Notes under the pieces: model-generated
What the model was told of the DNA's origin: nothing
The model's database searches: none
What the model saw: only the letters and a program-made list of their open reading frames with translations
Program-made: the position numbers and the translations under genes
Assembly (NCBI GenBank): GCA_023819025.1
Contig: JAMWDC010000089.1
Span: forward strand, 1-7,757
Reading direction: 5' to 3'
DNA from: Candidatus Omnitrophota bacterium
GTDB lineage: Bacteria; Omnitrophota; Omnitrophia; Omnitrophales; Aquincolibacteriaceae
Length of the DNA stretch: 7,757 nucleotides
Part shown: piece after piece, positions 1 through 6,179 of the stretch
How the letters are laid out: every line of letters starts with the position of its first letter
How positions within the stretch are numbered: the first letter of the stretch is position 1

Positions 1-482
1 TTTTCAAACCAAAAACCGATGAGAAGGTAGGAACACAGTCCGACGATTTCCCAAGACATGAAGAAAAGAATAAAGTTACTAGCAATCACAAGGCTCAACA
101 TGCCAAACATAAAAAGAGACATGTAGGCGAAGAATCTGGAATAACGCGGATCCTCATGCATGTATCCGACCGAGTAGATCTGAATCAGCGTTCCGACAAT
201 CGTAACGACAAACAGGAGGACCGTTGCAAGCGGGTCAATCAAATAGCCAAAGGTCAGTGTGTAGGAACCGAGGCCGATCCAAGTCCATTCTTGCATGAAA
301 GATCCGCCATAGCGGGCGATTTGATAGACCGTCGGGAGCGCGAGGGCCGAAGCGGCAAGGCTTGCGAGGATGGAAATCCATGCAGCCCGATGGCGGACCC
401 AGCGGCTGAAAAGGATATTGATTGCAAAGGCTACGAGCGGAAAAACCGGAATGAGATAGGCATGAGATGCCAAAATTACCAT
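1..482 (-). CDS. nuoL: NADH-quinone oxidoreductase subunit L, N-terminal part (runs off left edge)
   Basis: NuoL is the distal antiporter-like proton-pumping subunit of the complex I membrane arm. Only the first 160 codons are here. The translation begins MVILASHAYLIPVFPLVAFA and is almost entirely hydrophobic. It contains the family-typical stretch IYSVGYMHEDPRYSRFFAYM (102-121) and SWEIVGLCSYLLIGFWFE (143-160). Glu145 matches the conserved TM5 glutamate (Glu144 in E. coli) needed for proton translocation. I chose the ATG at 482 because it overlaps the nuoK stop by 7 nt (ATGGTAA), consistent with translational coupling. A TTG at 473 in the same frame is an alternative. No strong Shine-Dalgarno is visible. 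nuoL directly follows nuoK as in most nuo operons. Identification is firm; the C-terminal two thirds, including the lateral helix, are outside the window. Confidence 0.95.
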   Translation of the reverse strand, partial: MVILASHAYLIPVFPLVAFAINILFSRWVRHRAAWISILASLAASALALPTVYQIARYGGSFMQEWTWIGLGSYTLTFGYLIDPLATVLLFVVTIVGTLIQIYSVGYMHEDPRYSRFFAYMSLFMFGMLSLVIASNFILFFMSWEIVGLCSYLLIGFWFE

Positions 483-787
483 TTCAATAAGTCCATTTCA
501 TCCGTCAAGATTGTTTTTCTCGTCCGGAAAAGTGCCAGCACGATCGCCAGTCCCACGACCGCCGTTGCGGCTGCAAGCGTGATCACGAAGATGGCAAAGA
601 TTTGTCCGGTGGCCGGTTCCAAAGATGTGGATCTTGAAAAGGCGACAAGATTCACATTGGCCGCGTTCAGGATCAATTCAATGGAAAGTAAAATACCGAT
701 AATGTTTCTTCGGACCAGGGTCCCGTAGATCCCGATGACAAAAAGAGCCGCTGCAAAAATCAAGATGTGTCCGAGCGGAATAATCAT
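476..787 (-). CDS. nuoK: NADH-quinone oxidoreductase subunit K
   Basis: NuoK is a small three-helix membrane subunit of complex I (MrpC-like) that carries part of the central hydrophilic proton path. The 103-aa product has the usual length and the family motifs RRNIIGILLSIELILNAAN (26-44) and GQIFAIFVITLAAA (61-74). Glu37 matches the essential TM2 glutamate (E. coli Glu36). The second buried glutamate in TM3 (E. coli Glu72, normally LAAAExxxGL) is replaced by Thr75, codon ACG, in LAAATAVVGL. That is unusual for the family. The start at 787 overlaps the nuoJ stop (ATGA) and has a strong purine-rich site, AAGGAGAGGGAG, just upstream. The gene is otherwise intact and sits in the canonical J-K-L order. 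Confidence 0.96.
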   Translation of the reverse strand: MIIPLGHILIFAAALFVIGIYGTLVRRNIIGILLSIELILNAANVNLVAFSRSTSLEPATGQIFAIFVITLAAATAVVGLAIVLALFRTRKTILTDEMDLLKW

Positions 788-1299
788 GGCTCCCTCTCCT
801 TTTTGGCGATGACAATCGCGCCGATCAATGCGGCGATTAAGATAACCGAGATTGCCTCAAACGGGAAGACATAAGTGGTCATCAGTGCTTGTCCCAGATC
901 CAGTGCACTCGCTGGAATATGACGGGCCGGGGGATTCGCAAGCCAAGGTGTTCGGCAAACAGTTCCTATCAGTAGATAAAGCAAGAGCAGCGTGACGATG
1001 GCAGCCGCAAATCCCTGGCGGTTTGTTTGGGGGATGTTCTTATCGCCCAGGCGCTGGGTCAGCATGATGGCATAAATTACAAGGGTCATCACAGCGCCGA
1101 CATAGATCAACACTTGGATACCGGCCAGAAAATCGGCCTGAAGGGCCAGGTAAACGCCCGCGATGCCGAGAAGGACACCGACAAGGGCGAGGGCCGAATG
1201 AAAGAGATTGTGAAGCGTCACAACGCCGATGGCCGCAACGATCGTGACCGCCATAACCGCATAGACCGCGATTTTGATAAGAGTCTCTAAAAATGCCAT
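784..1299 (-). CDS. nuoJ: NADH-quinone oxidoreductase subunit J
   Basis: NuoJ is a membrane subunit next to NuoK and NuoA whose TM3 takes part in coupling quinone reduction to pumping. From ATG 1299 it is 171 aa with about five membrane segments. Typical motifs are DFLAGIQVLIYVGAVMTLVI (residues 56-75) and, near the C-terminus, TYVFPFEAISVILIAALIGA followed by KKEREP. An ATG at 1380 in the same frame would add 27 residues, but that extension is translated from the palindromic repeat at 1312-1412, is not NuoJ-like and has no ribosome site, so I reject it. The ribosome site for ATG 1299 is weak (GAAAGA) and lies in the 12 nt between the repeat and the gene, so initiation may be affected by the inserted repeat. 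The stop overlaps the nuoK start by 4 nt. Confidence 0.95.
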   Translation of the reverse strand: MAFLETLIKIAVYAVMAVTIVAAIGVVTLHNLFHSALALVGVLLGIAGVYLALQADFLAGIQVLIYVGAVMTLVIYAIMLTQRLGDKNIPQTNRQGFAAAIVTLLLLYLLIGTVCRTPWLANPPARHIPASALDLGQALMTTYVFPFEAISVILIAALIGAIVIAKKEREP

Positions 1300-1311
1300 A
1301 ACGTCTTTCAA

Positions 1312-1412
1312 TGTAGGGACGCAATTTCTGCCGTGTAAAATCGCGGATCCAACACGATTGTTGGTGGATATTGCGCCCATTGACTCAGGGCGTGATAAAT
1401 TACGCCCCTACA
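1312..1412. repeat. MITE-like palindromic repeat between nuoH and nuoJ
   Basis: This is a 101-bp element with near-identical inverted ends. On the plus strand the left end is TGTAGGGACGCAATTT (1312-1327), and the right end reverse-complements to TGTAGGGGCGTAATTT (1397-1412), 14 of 16 identical. Inside are a perfect hairpin CCAACA-CGAT-TGTTGG (1349-1364) and a hairpin formed by GGGCGT (1388-1393) with ACGCCC (1402-1407). The pentamer TTTCA flanks both sides (1306-1310 and 1414-1418) and may be a target duplication. From memory, the ends resemble a TGTAGGGGCG...CGCCCCTACA class of short interspersed palindromes found in many bacterial genomes; I could not search. It carries no coding capacity. 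Its right end provides the final codons (Val-Gly-Ala) and TAA stop of nuoH. Confidence 0.8.
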
Positions 1413-2572
1413 GTTTCATTATTCTCATCCTCCGCCAATCGGTAGACCCGATTTTCAGGCACATAACTCCGGTTTAATTTCGTAAAAATCCAAAAGCTTG
1501 GACCGAGAATTCCCAAGGAGCCGACCCATTTCCAGAGGCCAGGGGAAAAATACCAAAATCCTACCACGAAGATATTGATCAAGGCCAACGGAAGCAGAAA
1601 TTTCCAGGCGAGTCCCATTAATTGGTCCACGCGGAAGCGCGGGAGCGTGCCCCGAAACCAAAACATAACTCCAATGAGGGCATATGCCTTTAACAGGAAC
1701 CAAAGCCAGGAGGGAAGCCAAGGGCCTTTCCAGCCGCCCAGAAAAAGGGTAACGGCCAGCGCCGAAACCGCGAAGACGCTGATAAATTCCGCCATGTAAA
1801 AGAGTGCAAATTTGATACCGCTGTATTCGGTATGAAACCCGGCCACGATTTCGGATTCTGCCTCCGGGATATCGAAAGGCGAACGGTTACATTCCGCAAC
1901 TGCACACAAGAAGAAGATCAGAAATCCTGCCAATCCCCACGGAGTCCAAACAAACCAGCCTGCTGACTGTGCTTCGATGATCGCGTTTGTCGAAAGCGTT
2001 TCCGCGACGAGAATCACGGGGACGACCGATAAAACCATTGGGACTTCATAAGAAATCATTTGTGCGACTGTGCGCATTCCTCCCAAGAGGGAAAATTTAT
2101 TGCGGGATCCCCAGCTTGCCATGAAGATAGCAATTGTGGATATGGAAGAGACTGCGATAAAATAAAGAATACCGATATTCAAATCAACAGCCGTCATGCC
2201 CCGGCCGAACGGAATGACGGCAAAGATCAGCAACGCCGGCATCACGATGATCACAGGTGCCAGGAAATGCAATACCGGATCGGCTTGAAATGGAACGATG
2301 TCTTCTTTGGTAAGCATCTTGATGCCGTCGGCAATCGGCTGGAGAAGTCCGAATTTTCCCACGCGGTTGGGGCCGATACGATTTTGGATCCGTCCCACAA
2401 CTTTCCGCTCCAAGAGCGTGAGATACATCATGGTCAGCGGGGCAAAGATAAGAATCGCAACGATGCTTATCACCATCGAAGCTACGAGAACGATCCAGTC
2501 CGGAAGGAATCGCGCTAATAGATCCAGCATCAGGCGTTTGGCGAAAACAAATAATTGGTCCAAATATTCCAT
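1400..2572 (-). CDS. nuoH: NADH-quinone oxidoreductase subunit H
   Basis: NuoH (ND1) is the membrane subunit that forms the quinone-access chamber with NuoB and NuoD and links the peripheral arm to the proton pumps. The 390-aa protein has about eight membrane segments. Both family signatures are present: ERKVVGRIQNRIGPNRVG (55-72) and ECNRSPFDIPEAESEIVAGF (227-246) followed by HTEYSG, which holds the acidic residues of the E-channel loop. It is longer than E. coli NuoH (325 aa) because of N- and C-terminal extensions. The ATG at 2572 is preceded by AAGGA at good spacing (AAGGAACGCTGATG), which fixes the start. The last three codons and the TAA come from the palindromic repeat at 1312-1412, so the tail after LAEDENNET may not be ancestral. 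A second, unrelated repeat separates it from nuoI upstream. Confidence 0.96.
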   Translation of the reverse strand: MEYLDQLFVFAKRLMLDLLARFLPDWIVLVASMVISIVAILIFAPLTMMYLTLLERKVVGRIQNRIGPNRVGKFGLLQPIADGIKMLTKEDIVPFQADPVLHFLAPVIIVMPALLIFAVIPFGRGMTAVDLNIGILYFIAVSSISTIAIFMASWGSRNKFSLLGGMRTVAQMISYEVPMVLSVVPVILVAETLSTNAIIEAQSAGWFVWTPWGLAGFLIFFLCAVAECNRSPFDIPEAESEIVAGFHTEYSGIKFALFYMAEFISVFAVSALAVTLFLGGWKGPWLPSWLWFLLKAYALIGVMFWFRGTLPRFRVDQLMGLAWKFLLPLALINIFVVGFWYFSPGLWKWVGSLGILGPSFWIFTKLNRSYVPENRVYRLAEDENNETVGA

Positions 2573-2575
2573 CAG

Positions 2576-2703
2576 CGTTCCTTTTTGGTGTCATTGCGAG
2601 GAATCCCGCTATGGCGGAACGACGAAGCAATTCTGGTTACGAAATTGGTTTGCCCCTCGTAACCCATGAGCAGGCTCGCAATGACATTCTTTAATCGTTC
2701 CTT
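2576..2703. repeat. 8-bp direct repeats (CGTTCCTT) bracketing the nuoI-nuoH repeat element
   Basis: CGTTCCTT occurs at 2576-2583 and again at 2696-2703. On the coding strand both read AAGGAACG. One copy is the nuoH ribosome binding site. The other begins inside the nuoI stop codon (TAAGGAACG). Removing one copy and everything between them restores TAAGGAACGCTGATG, a 9-nt nuoI-nuoH spacing with an intact ribosome site, as expected for this compact operon. I infer a target-site duplication left by insertion of the palindrome at 2589-2686 together with its AT-rich margins. Confidence 0.55.
2589..2686. repeat. MITE-like palindromic repeat between nuoI and nuoH
   Basis: This is a 98-bp element with perfect 12-bp inverted ends: TGTCATTGCGAG at 2589-2600 and its reverse complement CTCGCAATGACA at 2675-2686. 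Internal dyads include CCGC-TATG-GCGG (2606-2617), an 8-bp pair GGTTACGA (2635-2642) with TCGTAACC (2657-2664), and GAGC-AG-GCTC (2668-2677), so the transcript can form several stem-loops. The ends and the internal GACGAAGCAAT match, from memory, a very widespread class of bacterial dispersed repeats of the form GTCATTGCGAG...GAAGCAAT. It has no coding capacity. It lies inside the nuo transcription unit and would be transcribed with it. Confidence 0.85.
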
Positions 2704-3280
2704 AGACCGGTTTCGGCGGTTCGTCCAGTTTCGGTTTTGCCGCTTGCGCTGCGGCCAGTTTTTTCTTCTCCTCCGCTTCCCGCCGTTTCTTGTCGACCGC
2801 CTGGGCGTCCCGGGGGCGGATATTGTTGAAGTATTCATTGGACTTCAAGAGTTTTGTAAGCGTATACACAAGCTCGCGATAGCGGTCCTGGGAAGCAATT
2901 TCAAATTCGTGATCCATAAAAATGGAGTCGAAAGGACAAACCTCTTCGCACATGCCGCAGTTCATACAAACGGAATAATCAATGGTGAAAGCGGCGGGAC
3001 GCCTCAGAGGCCGTCCGTCCTGATCCGCGGCCCGGACGACATAAATGCATTTCGGCGGACATTCCCGTGCGCAGATGTCGCAGGCCGTGCAACGGAGATT
3101 CTCGGGCGTTCCGTCGTAAACCAGGAAGGGGAAACTCCGGAAACGTTCCTTTAGCGGAATCCGTTTTTCCGGATATTCCACCGTGAAAAGTCCGCCTTCA
3201 TCGGGCTTCCGGAAGTAGGAGGTTGCAAAATTTTTCAGAGTCACAAACATGCCGCGGATGATCCCGCTTCCGAAAATCAT
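2702..3280 (-). CDS. nuoI: NADH-quinone oxidoreductase subunit I (2x[4Fe-4S])
   Basis: NuoI is the ferredoxin-like subunit that passes electrons through clusters N6a and N6b to N2 in NuoB. The 192-aa protein has two CxxCxxCxxxCP motifs. The first is Cys64, 67, 70, 74 (CTACDICARECP); the second is Cys105, 108, 111, 115 (CMNCGMCEEVCP). An extra Cys78 follows the first motif. The N-terminal amphipathic part (GMFVTLKNFATSYFRKP) matches the usual membrane-contact segment. A charged Lys/Glu/Ala/Pro-rich tail of about 30 residues (163-192) extends past the conserved domain. The start at 3280 overlaps the nuoD stop (ATGA), with GGGAG 10 nt upstream. nuoI follows nuoD directly and precedes nuoH, so nuoE, nuoF and nuoG are not in their usual place. 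Confidence 0.96.
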   Translation of the reverse strand: MIFGSGIIRGMFVTLKNFATSYFRKPDEGGLFTVEYPEKRIPLKERFRSFPFLVYDGTPENLRCTACDICARECPPKCIYVVRAADQDGRPLRRPAAFTIDYSVCMNCGMCEEVCPFDSIFMDHEFEIASQDRYRELVYTLTKLLKSNEYFNNIRPRDAQAVDKKRREAEEKKKLAAAQAAKPKLDEPPKPV

Positions 3281-4434
3281 CGATCTAATTCTCCCAGGAT
3301 AATGTCGATACTCCCCAAAATAATGATGGCATCGGCCACTTTATGGCCGACACACAAATCTTCCAGCACCGTTAAATTGATCAGCGAAGGCGAGCGGACA
3401 TGATAACGCCAAGGCTGAGGTGTTCCATCGCTTACCAGATAATAGCCGAGTTCGCCTTTGGGGGATTCGACACGTCCGTAAGCTTCTCCCACAGGGGGTT
3501 TGAAATTACGAGGTAATTTCAGAAACGATGTGGACTTCGGATGGATAAATTCACCGGGCCGGATTCCCTTGAGGGCCTGTTCCAGGATCTTGACGCTCTC
3601 GCGCATCTCGAGGATCCGCACATAATACCGGTCATAAACGTCTCCCTTGTCTCCGAGCGGGATCCGGAAACTGAACCGTTCGTAGATCGAATATCGGTCG
3701 ACCTTGCGGATATCGTAATTGACTCCAGAGGCGCGAAGGACGGGTCCGGTGATGCTCGCATTGACGGCCAAATCCGGCGGCAGGACGCCGACATTCTGGC
3801 AGCGCATGCAAAGGATCTCATTTTTGGTGAGCAGGGCTTCGAATTCATCGAGAAAGGCCGGAAATTTCTGGACGATCTTTCGGATTTGCTCCAGGTCCGC
3901 GTCGGACACGTCCCGCTTCACGCCGCCGAAACGGAAATAGTTACACATCATCCTCGAACCGGAAATGGCCTCAAAAATATCTAAAATTTTTTCCCGCTCC
4001 CGGAAGGCGTAAAGAACCGGCGTAAAGAAGGCGCCAAGATCATTCAATAGAAATCCGATGACAGAGACATGATTGACAAGGCGCGTCAATTCAGCCATGA
4101 TGACGCGGATATATTGTGCCCGTTCCGGGACTTCGATGCGCGCCAGTTTCTCCACCGCGAGGGCGTAACCGAAATTGTTCGCCATGGAGTTGAAATAATC
4201 GAGCCGGTCCGTATAAGGCATGACAGCCGCATAAGTCAAATTTTCCGCGATCTGTTCATGGTTTCGGTGAAGGTAGCCCATGACGGGTTTGACAGAGACG
4301 ATTGTTTCCCCGTCAAGCACGATATTCATCCGAAAAACGCCGTGGGTTGACGGATGCTGCGGTCCAAAATTTACCTCCAGGGTTTCCGTATCCATGGGAT
4401 TCGTATCTTGGACGGTGACCGTTTTTTCATCCAT
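3277..4434 (-). CDS. nuoD: NADH-quinone oxidoreductase subunit D (49 kDa)
   Basis: NuoD is the 49-kDa-type subunit that, with NuoB, forms the quinone-reduction site near cluster N2. The 385-aa protein is full length and separate from NuoC, not fused as in E. coli NuoCD. It has GPQHPSTHGVFR (24-35). His31 and Tyr80 (in YTDRLDY) are 49 residues apart, matching the quinone ligands His38 and Tyr87 of Thermus Nqo4. The C-terminus has the usual IIILGSIDIILGELDR ending. The motif after MGYLH reads HRNHEQ rather than the common HRGxEK, and an unusual CxxC (Cys209, Cys212) precedes QNVGVLPPD; both suggest a divergent NuoD subtype. ATG 4434 follows the nuoC TAG immediately and has AGGTG upstream. Confidence 0.97.
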   Translation of the reverse strand: MDEKTVTVQDTNPMDTETLEVNFGPQHPSTHGVFRMNIVLDGETIVSVKPVMGYLHRNHEQIAENLTYAAVMPYTDRLDYFNSMANNFGYALAVEKLARIEVPERAQYIRVIMAELTRLVNHVSVIGFLLNDLGAFFTPVLYAFREREKILDIFEAISGSRMMCNYFRFGGVKRDVSDADLEQIRKIVQKFPAFLDEFEALLTKNEILCMRCQNVGVLPPDLAVNASITGPVLRASGVNYDIRKVDRYSIYERFSFRIPLGDKGDVYDRYYVRILEMRESVKILEQALKGIRPGEFIHPKSTSFLKLPRNFKPPVGEAYGRVESPKGELGYYLVSDGTPQPWRYHVRSPSLINLTVLEDLCVGHKVADAIIILGSIDIILGELDR

Positions 4435-5019
4435 CTAAACACCTGATTCCTTGGTCGGTTTTTGGGCCAGGGCCCTTAGCCCCTGCTGTTTTAATTCGTG
4501 AGCCTGCTTTCTTATGTCTTCTGGGATCGGAATCCCGTGTTCTTCAAGCCATTGGATGTCTTCGGCTTCGAGAATCTCCGAATCTTCCTGAAGATAGTCT
4601 TTACGCAAAGGAAATCCTTCAAAACCTTCCCAGAGGAACAGACGGCGCAGGTCCGGATGATTTTCATAAAGGATACCGAACAGATCGTAGGCCTCGCGCT
4701 CCTGGAACTCCGCGCCCCGGTAAATCCGGGCCAACGACGGTATTTTAGGTTCGTCGCGCCGGACGCGAACACGAAGCACGATCGGACCTGTTTTCTTTGC
4801 CATCGAATACAAATGATAAACCGATTCCAGATAATCCAGGTAATCCGCGCCGGTGACTGAGGCGAGGTAGTCCATCCGGAATTCGGGCGAGTCTTTAAGA
4901 TACCGGACAACCCGAGTGAGATTCCCTGGCTTTTCGACGAGGAGGGACTGGCTGACGATTTTTACAGAGACGCCGGGTAAGGCGGATTCAATTTTGGATT
5001 TGATTTCGGAAATATTCAT
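4435..5019 (-). CDS. nuoC: NADH-quinone oxidoreductase subunit C (30 kDa)
   Basis: NuoC is the 30-kDa-type subunit of the connecting module, which stabilises NuoD, NuoB and NuoI and binds no cofactor. The 194-aa protein contains the family signature at 107-142: QEREAYDLFGILYENHPDLR, then RLFLWEGFEGFPLRKDY. The usual proline-containing PEDW-like segment is replaced by LWEGFEG. A C-terminal helix-rich tail of about 50 residues follows the signature. The start at 5019 overlaps the nuoB stop by 4 nt (ATGA). No good Shine-Dalgarno is visible, so initiation is probably coupled to nuoB translation. The gene ends directly at the nuoD start. Identity is clear. Confidence 0.96.
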   Translation of the reverse strand: MNISEIKSKIESALPGVSVKIVSQSLLVEKPGNLTRVVRYLKDSPEFRMDYLASVTGADYLDYLESVYHLYSMAKKTGPIVLRVRVRRDEPKIPSLARIYRGAEFQEREAYDLFGILYENHPDLRRLFLWEGFEGFPLRKDYLQEDSEILEAEDIQWLEEHGIPIPEDIRKQAHELKQQGLRALAQKPTKESGV

Positions 5020-5729
5020 GAGGACGGCGCCGTAGTGACCACATCCAGATGCGGAGCTTTTGTTTTCTTTCCCGTCAGGATCGGTTGTCCATAACGCTGT
5101 TTACGCAGTTCCTCCTGGCGAGGCCTCCAAACTTCCGGATTATATTTTGGGATGAGCCCGTGGGGTCCGTATTCCGGAACCGGATAAACCCGCTTCAGTC
5201 CTTTTTGATACCATTCGCATTTTTCAATTTCCTGGCTGTCGATTTTTTTTTGTAATTGGATCAGACCGTACAAGAGCGCTTCGGGACGGGGAGGGCAACC
5301 GGGCAGATGGACATCCACGGGGATGTAACGGTCAATGCCTCGGAGGACGTTGTACCCGTCGATAAAAGGTCCGCCTGAAATCGCACAGGCCCCCATGGTG
5401 AGAACATACTTCGGCTCTGGCATTTGATTGTAGAGACGGACCAAAAGAGGCGCCATTTTTTTTGTCACAGTTCCGGATATAATCATAAAATCAGCCTGGC
5501 GGGGTGACGGCCGGAAAAGTTCGGCGCCGAATCTTGCAATATCGTAACGCGCGCAAGCGGTGGCAATCATTTCGATGGCACAACAGGCAAGCCCGAACTG
5601 CATAGGCCAAAGCGAAGATCGCCGTCCCCAATTATAAAGATCATTTAAGGTGGCGATCACAATGCCCTTTTGGGCTAACTCGTTTTTGATGCCTTGATCG
5701 ATTGCGGATATATTTTTTGCAAAAGCCAT
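5016..5729 (-). CDS. nuoB: NADH-quinone oxidoreductase subunit B (N2 cluster)
   Basis: NuoB (PSST/20-kDa type) holds [4Fe-4S] cluster N2, the direct electron donor to quinone. Counting from ATG 5729 (237 aa), the four ligands are the tandem Cys49-Cys50 (FGLACCAIEM), Cys115 (TMGACAISGGPF) and Cys145 (LPGCPPRPEALLYG). All are present in the normal arrangement. About 75 residues follow the conserved core, including VPEYGPHGLIPKYNPEVW, a moderately long C-terminal tail. A GTG sits just before the ATG (GTGATG). The ATG is favoured because the AGG of TAGGTTGTGATG is well spaced only for it. The 69-nt spacer after nuoA has no evident gene; it carries two TTCTAA copies 11 nt apart, of unknown meaning. 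The stop overlaps nuoC. Confidence 0.97.
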   Translation of the reverse strand: MAFAKNISAIDQGIKNELAQKGIVIATLNDLYNWGRRSSLWPMQFGLACCAIEMIATACARYDIARFGAELFRPSPRQADFMIISGTVTKKMAPLLVRLYNQMPEPKYVLTMGACAISGGPFIDGYNVLRGIDRYIPVDVHLPGCPPRPEALLYGLIQLQKKIDSQEIEKCEWYQKGLKRVYPVPEYGPHGLIPKYNPEVWRPRQEELRKQRYGQPILTGKKTKAPHLDVVTTAPSS

Positions 5730-5798
5730 CACAACCTATTTATTTATGGCATGTTAGAATAATCTTAGAAATTGGATGCTGCGGGTATTGTCCGGTAT

Positions 5799-6170
5799 CT
5801 ACTCCCACTCCAGGACTTTTTTGCGCCAACCATAAACAAGTCCGATTGCCAAAATTGAGATGAAAATGACCATTTCAACAAAAGCAAAAAGCCCCAGCTT
5901 CTTAAAGGCGACAGCCCAAGGATAGATAAAAATGGTTTCGATATCGAAGATGACGAAAATCAGAGCGAAGATGTAATATTGGATTCGGAATCGAATCCAG
6001 GGATCCCCCTCAGACTCGAGGCCGCACTCGTAGCTTGTCTTTTTGATGGCCGAGGGTTTTTTCGGGGCCACCAGATAAGCCAAAACGATGGCGGCGACAG
6101 AGAATAGGAGTGTGGCAACGATAAAAATCCCGATAAATAAATAGTGATAAAAATAATCCGCAGTTTGCAT
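5799..6170 (-). CDS. nuoA: NADH-quinone oxidoreductase subunit A
   Basis: NuoA (ND3) is a three-helix membrane subunit at the junction of the peripheral and membrane arms; its long loop closes over the quinone channel. The product is 123 aa from ATG 6170, or 124 from the adjacent GTG 6173. Visible features are a first membrane helix (about 12-35), the conserved loop motif SYECGLES with its reactive-type Cys, the second helix with FVIFDIETIFIYPWA carrying the conserved Asp and Glu, and a third helix near 95-115. No in-frame start lies further upstream and no Shine-Dalgarno precedes either start. The near-perfect promoter hexamers end 7-10 nt before the start codon, so the message is probably leaderless. 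It is the first gene of the operon. Confidence 0.96.
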   Translation of the reverse strand: MQTADYFYHYLFIGIFIVATLLFSVAAIVLAYLVAPKKPSAIKKTSYECGLESEGDPWIRFRIQYYIFALIFVIFDIETIFIYPWAVAFKKLGLFAFVEMVIFISILAIGLVYGWRKKVLEWE

Positions 6171-6179
6171 CACGATGGC

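Noticed and set aside
156..728. Long plus-strand open frame opposite nuoL/nuoK
   Set aside because: Its product is charged and low in recognisable features, and it lies antisense to clearly conserved nuoL and nuoK; a shadow frame. The same applies to the other plus-strand frames under the nuo genes.
1300..1380. Upstream ATG at 1380 extending NuoJ by 27 residues
   Set aside because: The extension is translated from the palindromic repeat, has no ribosome site and does not resemble NuoJ; ATG 1299 gives a family-typical N-terminus.
1312..2686. CRISPR-like or phage-related structure from the two palindromes
   Set aside because: The two elements differ in sequence, occur once each, have no spacers between regular repeats and no cas or phage genes nearby.
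2572..2838. Minus-strand open frame spanning the end of nuoI and the intergenic repeat
   Set aside because: It is an alternative frame of the nuoI tail plus repeat sequence, with Arg/Asn-rich nonsense composition.
5730..5798. Regulatory element in the nuoA-nuoB spacer (two TTCTAA copies 11 nt apart)
   Set aside because: Short AT-rich hexamers are expected by chance and no promoter or strong hairpin accompanies them.
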